This document shows, piece by piece, positions 55,740-64,000 of a stretch of 64,000 nucleotides of DNA (position 1 is the stretch's first letter; the number at the start of each line of letters is the position of its first letter). This DNA comes from Paracentrotus lividus (lineage: Eukaryota; Echinodermata; Echinoidea; Camarodonta; Echinidae). The position numbers and the translations under genes are program-made. The stretch is from assembly GCA_940671915.1 (NCBI GenBank), contig CALNVZ010000641.1, positions 4,672,800 to 4,736,799 of the forward strand, given 5' to 3'. The notes under the pieces were generated by a model that made no database searches, had not been told where the DNA came from, and worked only from the letters and a program-made list of their open reading frames with translations.

Positions 55740-58700
55740 CATTTTTTTATTATTCTAATTCCACACTGTCTTTCTTTTCTTTTTCTCATCTTCGTCTCTC
55801 TCATCAAATTCTCTACCTTCCTTCGTCTCTTGCTCTCAAAAGTCCATATAAATCGGATCTAGTCACCTCTTTTGGTTCACATGCTTCAGATTATATGTAG
55901 CAGACGTACAATATTCAAAACGGTGTACTTTGGGATATTGTAGCTAACTACGCATAGCTTAACAATACATTAAAAGGCAGGCTAATACAAAGAACTATAT
56001 AAGATCAGATAATCTATTTTGAAACAGTAGAAGGTCCTGGTGCAGGCCAATTGATTAAGGTTTTTTCCTTTAAGACTGCCCAAGGGACACTGACTTATCG
56101 GCTACCAGATTCCGAGGAGATTATGAGTGAATGAATAATCCAAAACCAATAAATATTTCGCGTTAAATTTATCGCATACTTTCCTATATTGGTAAAATAT
56201 CGTGCAGGACGCTTGGATGAGTCAAGAGTCAGGGTATACATCGTGCTATATCAGTAGTTTCACATCACTAATAATCCACTAGTAATACTCTAGGCATTTA
56301 TGTGTTTTAATTGGTTAGCATTTGGAGTAGTAGCAGTATCTGGATTAGCTCTGTTTTGTTCGTTGCATTCAGTTTCTAAGTTAATACTTTACTTTTTTCT
56401 TTGCATTGTCAGCCTAGAATTATTTGAGTGGCTCCAGCAATCTATCTCACTGCGTGTGCGGACTACTATTTGGCTATACGTGGTGCGTAGAGAGACCGTT
56501 ATGGACACTCATTTGCCTGGTCGGTTCAAATGTGCTTGAGTTGAAACGGCCTCGTTGGTTAACCCACCAGCTCCACCTATCTTCCTACATTTCCATTGCC
56601 TTACTCCTTCCTGTCTTTAGCTGACTGCCTTTGGATTGTGTCCTCCGTGGCCTCCATCCTCATCCCTCTGATATTTCTACGTTTTATCATGTCTATTCTG
56701 GCCGCATTGATTTGGCGCCCCTTCTTCTTTTGCTCCTCGACCTCCACTTTCCCACCACCGGATCCCTCCTGATGACTACGTGTTATCTTCACAACCCTGG
56801 CTCGCGCGGCGTGGCCACTCTCCTCTTAATTATGCTTGTTTATCTCTAGTCTTCTTCTCTTCTCTTGCCAGCCTTTATCTTTTTTTATACTGACTTGTTT
56901 CATATTTTATCTGATCTCGTCCCCCGCACAGCTTCTACGTTCCTCCTTCTTTCTTTTCTCTTTTACTTTTTTCTTCTTCTGTGATTTTTTTTTTTTTACT
57001 TTTCTGTCACGTTATCTTCACTTTGATACTCTTACTATTATCTCTTTATCCTAATTTTTATTTCTGCTTATTTCTACTCCTTTATCTTTTAGCGCTTCTT
57101 TCCCACCTTTTGTGGTTCTACTGCTGTCCTCTATTCTATTTGCCATTTTCCTTATTTTAACCTACCTTTAATCTTCCTTGTTTTTCTTTTGAATTCTTTT
57201 ATATCATTTCTTTTTCTTTCTCTCCATTTCAACTTCTTTTTCCCACTTTCCGCTACTTACACTTATTTCTTGCTTTGATCTATTTCCTCTTCTTTGTTGT
57301 GACCCTAACATTCGCTTCTGTCTTTCCTCTTGTGTTTGACCACACAACGATGCCCTTCTTGTCTTCTTGTCACTTCTCTGCTTTATCTTTGTCTTCCCTT
57401 ATCCTCCTACTTTGAATGACCTTTTTCTTGCACCTAGCGGATGGATCACTATTACTTCCCACCGTCTTCTACTTATCTTCTGCTCTTTGTATGTTATATT
57501 TTTAAATGCTTACAGACTCTAGGGTTTCGAGACGCTATGATTCCCTACTCGCATTAGACACGGCCTATTAGCCGTAACTTTGTCTTTTTACGCTTTATCG
57601 GTTTATCTTATTCCCTTGCTGGTTCTATTACCTTCGTTTCAATTTGTTTATTGCTTTCTCTTTTGACTTGCTCCCTTTCTCTTTCTATTTCTATTATTCT
57701 TTGACTCTTTGAGCTGTTTACTTTTCTGATCGCTTCTTTAGCTTAAGCTGAACTAGATTTTCTGCTTAGTTTGCGCGCACTTCTGTAACTTCCTTCCATA
57801 TCGCCTGTTCCGCCTTATTATCCGTATTTGCTACCTTGGTCTCTCTTTTGCTGCTCTTTGTCGTATAGAGCTGTAGGTCTTCTTGCCCTATACTCTTTCT
57901 TACGCCAACTTATTCTTTACTGGAATTATGGTCTATTGTTAATATTCTGTATCCCTTGTGTCAGTCCTCCTTTACTTATGCCACTCTTCTTCGCCCTCAT
58001 TACTTATCCTATCTCTCATTGCTTCTTATTCTTATCTTTGCCTTCCCACACTTTCTATTTTCTCTTAATCCTACCATCTTTCTTATATTATGCTTTCTTT
58101 CTTCCTGTCTCCGTACTCGCGGGCCCTTACTCTCCTGTCCTTCATCTTAGCTTTTTTTCTATATTCTCTTCTTCCCCCTCCTTAGTTAATCATCATTCAG
58201 CTTTATATACTTTATTCGACACTACTATTACATTACTCTTTTTTCTTTTATTGCGCTGTCTCTTTATTCTCTAGTGCATTACTTACTTTCTTTTATTTTT
58301 ACTGGGTAAAATTTATTCGCCATTTAATTTCATAGTCACTTTTTTGACATACATTGTCTTTCTTTTTCTCCTTTGCGTTCCAACTTCCTTGACTTAACAT
58401 CTAGCTTTCCGCCTTTTTGTAACTACTTATCTTCACTCTATTTTATTACCTGTCATTTGTTTATATGTCTAAGTCGTATCTTACTTTCTCTGCACCTTAT
58501 GCTTTCCCTACTCCCTGTTATCGCATTCTTAAACAACTTACTTCAACATACTACGTTTATCACATGTTCTGATTCCTCCTCTTTGGATTTTCCACGGCTT
58601 GAACACCTTTACTTTTATGGTATTGGATACAGCAATGAGATTACTGCAGCCCGCTCATCTGCCTCCATTGTTTCATATGTTGGCAATTTTCTCACGGTCC

Positions 58701-58980
58701 TGCCTAGTTATGCAACTTCATCCTTAACTACATATGAGCCTCAGAGTTCCAATGAAAGTTCATGTACAGTATAATTCATTATCGTAAACTCTTGAATTGA
58801 TTTTGTTCCTTGTGTTGTCTTAGTCAATGATGACTTTTGACTCGCTTTAGTTTTGCGTTTCTGTCTCCATCGTTCTGTTTTTGCTCCGCTTCGCTCTCAC
58901 TTCACCTTCATGCTTATATTCTGACTACTTATTCTGTGCTTCCTTGCTTTGCACTTTATTGTCCCCTTCTCTCTCAATTA
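55740..58980. other. Long pyrimidine-biased, irregular region
   Basis: About 3.2 kb of T/C-dominated + strand (tctttt, cttctt, ttctctt) without clean repeat units, including open frames such as 57828-58274 made mostly of Leu, Phe and Ser. It looks like a diverged or badly called polypyrimidine tract. No gene is supported. Confidence 0.6.
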
Positions 58981-59009
58981 AGTCATGTTACCATTTTCAT
59001 CACCAATAA

Positions 59010-59453
59010 CTAATCATGAACAACATCATTATTATCCTGATCATTATCATCATCATCACCACTATCATCATCATCGCTATCCTCATCATCATCATCATCA
59101 TCATCATCCCCATCTTCCTCCCCCTCATCGTTATCATCATCACCCTCATCACTATTACCAGCACTACGATTGCCATCCGCCTCCTCCTCCTCATCATCAT
59201 ACATCACCTCGTACCCATCACTATTATTACCACATCATCGTCCTCATCATCGCCATCCTCCTCATCATATCATTAACACTGTCATCATCGTCTTCTTCAT
59301 CATCATCACCACCACTACCGTCTTTCTGATCAGTATGATCATGATTATCCTCATCATCATTATCATCACCACTATCACTATTTACATAATCACCCTCCTC
59401 ATCATCACCATTATCCTCCTCCTTATCATCATCACAACCATTATCCTCATCGA

Positions 59454-59485
<32 letters not shown>

Positions 59486-59545
59486 CCACCATCATCACCA
59501 CCATTATCATCCTCCTCATAATCATCATCATCATCTGTATTCCCC
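59010..59545. repeat. (ATC)n / (CAT)n trinucleotide repeat
   Basis: Over 500 bases of interrupted ATC repeat, ending just before the exon at 59559. All open frames across it (His, Ile or Ser on one strand; Met, Asp on the other) are artefacts. Confidence 0.93.
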
Positions 59546-59558
59546 ATCATGCACTCAC

Positions 59559-59688
59559 CTGTCCCTTGTTAGAGAATGATTTCTTCTTGATGGAGGCAAT
59601 CCTGGCAGCTCTTTCTGAAGATGGATCAACATTCCTCTCTTGCTCGCTGTCTTCCTCATCATCATCTGAGGGCTGGTGAACATGAATC
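59559..59688 (-). CDS. Gene 2 exon: acidic segment
   Basis: 130 bases between minus-strand acceptor ttttttttcag and consensus donor gtgagt. The first base completes an Arg codon from exon 60245-60357, and the exon then reads IHVHQPSDDDEEDSEQERNV and DPSSERAARIASIKKKSFSN, ending KGQ. An acidic cluster is followed by a basic helix. Ends in phase 0. Not recognised as a known domain. Confidence 0.78.
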
Positions 59689-59744
59689 CTGAAAAAAAAA
59701 ACCATGAAAAAGAAGTACATGAGCTTTGTTTCTAGTAGACACAC

Positions 59745-60244
59745 GATTCCAAGACATTACTCCTCTGGAAATTCTGTACCCTACATTGTAATTGAATGAC
59801 TAACTTCAACCTCGGACTTTACATTATACCCTACCCTAATCCTAACCATAAATCGTATTGCAAACCTAACCCTTTATTTTAGACAAAACATAGGCTGGAG
59901 CAACTGTCACAGAAGCAAATGTGGTGTCAATGGACACACATTTACAGGGATGTGTATCACCGAGTTGCGAACCCAATGATATGGGGTTAACTGATTGAGT
60001 CTTTGCCAATGCACAAGTGTTTTAGATGATCATATTCAATCCAGGTAAAATGGTACCTGGATGGTGTTTTACCACGTTGTTCGTAAAAAATTGAGCAAAT
60101 CTCCCAGGTTCAGACTATGCATTATGTACTTAACAATAATGAATCTTTTTTCTGCCTAGAGACTAGTTTGGGGAAGAGGAAAAGGGGGTGGGGAGGGGGT
60201 AATATGAAGAACTATTAAACTGGAGTGGTACGTTCTGTGATTAC
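59745..60244 (-). other. Intron of gene 2, nothing recognised
   Basis: AT-rich intron. The phrase accacgttgttcgtaaa near 60070 resembles 41262-41285 (tttcactaagttgttcgtaaa), probably a shared repeat end. Confidence 0.45.
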
Positions 60245-60357
60245 CTCTGTATAATATAATCAGCCATAGATTCTCTGACCAGTTTCATAGAGAGATTATC
60301 CTGTAGTTCCATATCTTGCTTCATCTGCTGGTAGTGGTTGTGAATGCCATGTAGTTG
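60245..60357 (-). CDS. Gene 2 exon: helical segment (most upstream one visible)
   Basis: 113 bases between minus-strand acceptor tttcataatgcag and donor gtaatc. Reads QLHGIHNHYQQMKQDMELQD then NLSMKLVRESMADYIIQ plus two bases of an Arg codon completed by the next exon. Likely alpha-helical. The gene continues beyond the right edge of the window, so the N-terminal part, and with it the family identity, is out of view. Confidence 0.78.
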
Positions 60358-60419
60358 CTGCATTATGAAAATAAAACAAAACAATGTTATTCAAAAAAAA
60401 AAAAATATTAAATAAATAA

Positions 60420-60620
60420 TTTTTTCCTATAATGGTAATACTACTGGTTTCTTATAAAGTGCTTTACCTGTTTAGACCAAAGCGCTTACAGTATATTATT
60501 ACCACCGTCATTGGATTCATTTACGATCCCACACTTTAAAGTGCACAATCTCCACTCCTTGAGGAGCATTCCATAGTTTCAAATTATAGTTTCAGGGCTT
60601 GTAATAAACTTACAATACAT
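60420..60620. repeat. Possible retroelement-tail-like repeat
   Basis: ttataaagtgctttacctg...aaagcgcttacagtatattatta has the look of dispersed tails found next to ATT repeats, but no coding part is attached. Confidence 0.3.
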
Positions 60621-62084
60621 TTATGACACATCTAGAAATATTCTCCTTTTGCTAGAATACAGTACAAGCTACTCATTCTGAATTTGATTGAAATCTATAA
60701 TCCCAATAATTTAATTCAGCTGATGAAAAGTCTGATACCTTTTAAAAATAAATTTGAGCTTAAGGTTTCAACATTTGACATCATTTTAAAAGTATATGCT
60801 TCATCATTGTCAATTTGGTCTCTCGGATTAACCTAAATTTAAAAAACAATTTATCAATCCACATTTGCTCTTTAAACAACAACAAAAAATTGAATGGAAA
60901 CATACTGCACAATCTTTTACTTCCCTGAGAAAAAAACAACTCCATTTTACTCTGTAATAAATTAAACAAGCTGCATATCAATGACAAATTCTGGATTAGG
61001 AATGATCTGTAATTAATCTAATAAAATCTATCAATCCACATTTCCCAAATGTGAACTAATGTTCAACATTTACAAGGACAAGCATGCACAACATTATTGA
61101 AACTTGCATGATTTCCTCTAAAACTTTTTATGATGAAATCTGGTTTACCAATTACACTAAATAATACTAAATACATGTACACTAAAAATAATCTACCGAT
61201 CCAGATTTTCCTTTATGAACAAAGGGAAGTGATTAACAATCAAACATTTGGAAGGATATTTGATTAAGTTTTATTTCAACAAGGTGACCCCTTCATTAAT
61301 TACAATACCGTTCTTCCATGGGACCCTGTATAAAAATATCATTAATTGATCTTTCCCTAAGAAACTCTACGGGGGCACCATACTTTTCTGATTTGAACAA
61401 GTTTTCAAGTTATTGGGGGGGGGGGAGGAAGATCCCCTTAATCCATATGTGGACCTAACACTGATTTGTGAAGCAACAGAAATGGGTAGAATTTTGTCAG
61501 AAATGTTTTCTCTTAATACCCATCTGGTAAAAATTTTGGAATCTGCATCATGAATGAAACAATATCAAACAAAAACCACAAAATATATGGGCTTTTGTCC
61601 AGCAAGAGTTAATGATTAAAACATTATTCAGGACAGTGCACTTATTTTATGACCTTGAGGAGCTGGACCATTTACACATGTGTTGTCTGGGGTATGCTGG
61701 ACCCCAAGCCAAGTCATCAACATGAACACATGACTTTTAATAGAGGAAATGGCATTGTCTGTTTTTGAATGCGTGCAGACATTTATAGTTTTCAATGATT
61801 TCAGCTCTTATTTTTAGTTCCTACAAATCTAAGCTTTTTACAGTATGCCATATGACGTTTTGTTGAGTTCTTCTTTTTCCTGCAGGGCACCGTTACTAAA
61901 ATATTTGCAATGGATCACAAATTTGAAAGAACAATTATAACTGGTTAATGGTGACTCCAGGAGCCTTGGAGTGTATCTGAGAGTGGAGGGGCTGAGCCAA
62001 AAGTAGGGGGGGGGCTGAACAGGCTAAAAAATAAATGGTATGAAAGTCAATAATGATGAAAAAGCATCCTAAAATTTATCAAGG
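60621..62084 (-). other. Intron of gene 2, nothing recognised
   Basis: AT-rich, with a G-run near 61415-61425. No exon with both splice signals was found. Confidence 0.45.
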
Positions 62085-62475
62085 CTCAAAGTCATATTCA
62101 AAGGCTAAGTCATGTGCAGAATTTTTTGAGGGGTGTAGATATTCATGGAAAGTCTTCTTTTTTTTTTTTTTTTAGTACATTCATTGGATGTCTTCAAGCA
62201 TATGTCCATTGTGATGTCAGGCCACTGTTACTACTGCTGTGAAAACATGTGGCATGATCAATAAATAAGGTTTTCTAAAATTATCAAGACTCAGAATCAT
62301 GAATTGCTGAATCTTTTTTGAGGGGCTTTAAATATCTAAAGTCAATTTCTTTTGAGGAAGCATTACTTTCAAAGCCATCTTTTTATTGATATTTCAGGCA
62401 TATGTTCCACTGTGATGGACAGGCCACGTACTTTTGCTGTGAAACATGTGCGCATATCAATGAATAAGGTCACAG
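62085..62475. repeat. Two diverged tandem copies of a roughly 190-bp unit
   Basis: caaggctcaaagtcat...ttttttgaggggt...gcatatgtccattgtgatg.caggccac...ctgctgtgaaaacatgtg...atcaataaataagg (62087-62270) is repeated at 62284-62470 with indels. Confidence 0.8.
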
Positions 62476-62704
62476 TGAGGTTCCTGCAACATTTGTAAAG
62501 CTATGGCAAGATCGATCATTGAAGATTCGCCAAGATTTATTTGATCATTTGGTGGAAAAATCCTAGACCCCTTCATAGTGGAGTACCTGCTGTCTGTATT
62601 CATACACTTTTAATATTGAAATGAATAATTTGCAGGTAGATTTGCCAGGACAGATCTAGCTTTTGCTAAAGGGGCGGGGGGGGGGGGGCCATGAACGCTA
62701 ACAC

Positions 62705-63018
62705 CAGAGTGGGTAGATAGAGAGAGTGGCGACAACGGAAGTCGTTTCTGATTGGTCAATTTTTTCATAGGGCTCGAAAAGGAACTATTTCATAAGCAGT
62801 TGATGCCCTCAACAGCTGATTCAGTGCCAATGGAACTTTTTTGCAACCAGCTGATGTGTATTAATTATATGCTGCTAGGATGCGCGGTCAGGATGCGTCT
62901 TAACATAATTGCGCAATGATCACAAAAATAGTTCCTTTCAGCTCCCATGTTTGACCTTTGACTGTGCGCACCTAGTTTTGGGTACGCGTGTCGTCACTCT
63001 CTCTATCTACCCACTCTG
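62705..63018. mobile_element. hAT-type MITE, 314 bp, with 8-bp target duplication
   Basis: CAGAGTGGGTAGATAGAGAG at the left and its reverse complement at the right (about 29 bases with one mismatch). The 8-base GCTAACAC stands directly outside both ends (62697-62704 and 63019-63026). Eight-base duplications and CAG-type tips are typical of hAT elements. Subterminal AAAGGAACTATTT also pairs. No transposase. Confidence 0.92.
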
Positions 63019-63026
63019 GCTAACAC

Positions 63027-64000
63027 CAACCCCTCCCCCCTTTTGTTATGGGCCTGATAACATCTTCTTTTTTTGGGGGGGGGGGCAGTTCAGGGGGAAG
63101 GGGGTAAACCCCCTAAATCTTATCTTCTATATGATTTGGTCTTATGATTTTTTTTCTCTGAGCTGTATATATTGCATCATCTGTTAAAAACTTGTTGTCA
63201 GCATATTCTCCCTCAAAATACAAAACAAAGAGTAATTGCCCTTGGGAGGGGGGGGGGGAATAATCTCTCCCATATCCAAATATACACATGTACATTGTAC
63301 ATGTGTACATGTTCCGATAAATTATGTTGATAATTATTTGTTTCATTAAAGAAAAAAAAGAAAAAAAAAGAGCTATTTGTTTCATGTTCTATGGTTGTTC
63401 TATGATTTTTATTGTAATGTCAAAATGAAAAACACTGACAAAAAGTCTGGCAGCAAAGCCTGTCCCCTACCAATTGTTCCATTCGTGCAACAGTTCCATC
63501 AGATATAAAACTTTTTATCTCATGAATGTGATCGTTCCCTTATTATCAAACCAAAATAGATTCGCACAAAGGGTAATAACCCAGAAATAAGTCAGGTGTG
63601 GATGTATTTTTAGTTCGACACAGCTGTCATGTGATAACATAGAGACAGAATCAGCTTTACCTCTGAATTATTGTTGAGGAGAAATTCTACTTAATTTTAA
63701 TAAATAGAATCATTAGTTTGCACAAACTCTTTCTATCTAGGTGGGCTTTTTCTCTTTTTTTTTTAATGTGAAGAAGAAAAATAATAATTCAGATACATTC
63801 TGAAAAGAAAAAAGAAACAACACTAAAATATATGTTATTACTTCAAGATGCAGGTATTCCATATTTTTCTTTTTCTAATGAAGGGGGGGGGGTGATTGTA
63901 TGATTATGTAATAACATACCTGCCAACATTGTGAGTCCAAATATAGGGACAAAGTGGGAATACAAATTTTAAAAATAGGGACAATTCTGTATTTCCTATA
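63027..64000. other. Right edge, nothing recognised
   Basis: AT-rich with G-runs at 63075-63084 and 63249-63258, and TACATGTACA palindromes near 63285-63310. The last 70 bases (cctgccaacattg...atagggac) look like the start of a repeat cut by the window edge. Confidence 0.45.

Noticed and set aside
57828..58774. Open frames of 148 and 133 codons rich in Leu, Phe and Ser
   Set aside because: They result from the T/C-biased region. There are no splice sites, no domain and no codon structure.
58985..59679. Open frames of 114 and 169 codons, and Asp-rich antisense frames
   Set aside because: They lie on the (ATC)n repeat. The part near 59559-59688 is the antisense of a better-supported exon.

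Overview
The window looks like animal genomic DNA: AT-rich, intron-rich, dense in short inverted-repeat transposons, with many TACATGTA-type motifs and (C)n/(G)n runs. These traits, and a ZMYND11 protein that is clearly animal but divergent from the vertebrate one, suggest a marine invertebrate deuterostome, most likely a sea urchin. The species is inference. There are no bacterial genes, no CRISPR array and no operon.

Gene 1 (+ strand, about 15.0-41.8 kb) is an orthologue of ZMYND11 (BS69), the chromatin reader with PHD, bromodomain, PWWP and MYND modules. I traced thirteen coding exons: A 15024-15340 (start codon 15032), B 25339-25491 (PHD), C 26506-26589, D 28514-28607 and E 30068-30211 (bromodomain), F 32172-32252 (Cys4 zinc motif), G 33192-33310 and H 35125-35437 (PWWP), I' 36396-36536, J 38919-39066, K 39496-39653 and L 40467-40640 (coiled coil), M 41650-41772 (MYND and stop). 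Intron phases agree except at D/E. A CpG-rich block at 10.15-10.55 kb ending in a donor site may be the promoter and an untranslated first exon.

Gene 2 (- strand, from beyond the right edge down to 50908) points towards gene 1, tail to tail. Its visible exons (60245-60357, 59559-59688, 52281-52349, 50908-51536, perhaps a damaged one near 55.3-55.5 kb) encode the C-terminal part of a lysine-rich, acidic nuclear-type protein with an AT-hook-like motif. I do not recognise the family.

0-10 kb is mostly repeats and featureless AT-rich DNA, with two weak candidate minus-strand exons at 6.8-6.95 and 10.69-10.82 kb. 12.05-15.61 kb is repeated at 20.26-24.63 kb, starting exactly at a 25-N gap. The second copy is full of small indels and random-looking stretches, and exon A is frame-broken in both copies. 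I read this as unpolished long-read gap filling or haplotype redundancy, not biology. Most of 53.1-58.9 kb has a similar noisy look.

Two patterns repay attention. First, several internal ZMYND11 exons (D, G, H, I) each have extra partial tandem copies in the adjacent intron, some decayed and some with usable splice sites. Second, many short transposons have well-defined ends, including one inserted at TTAA into an older repeat whose empty-site copy lies 4 kb away. I found no convincing new multi-gene system.
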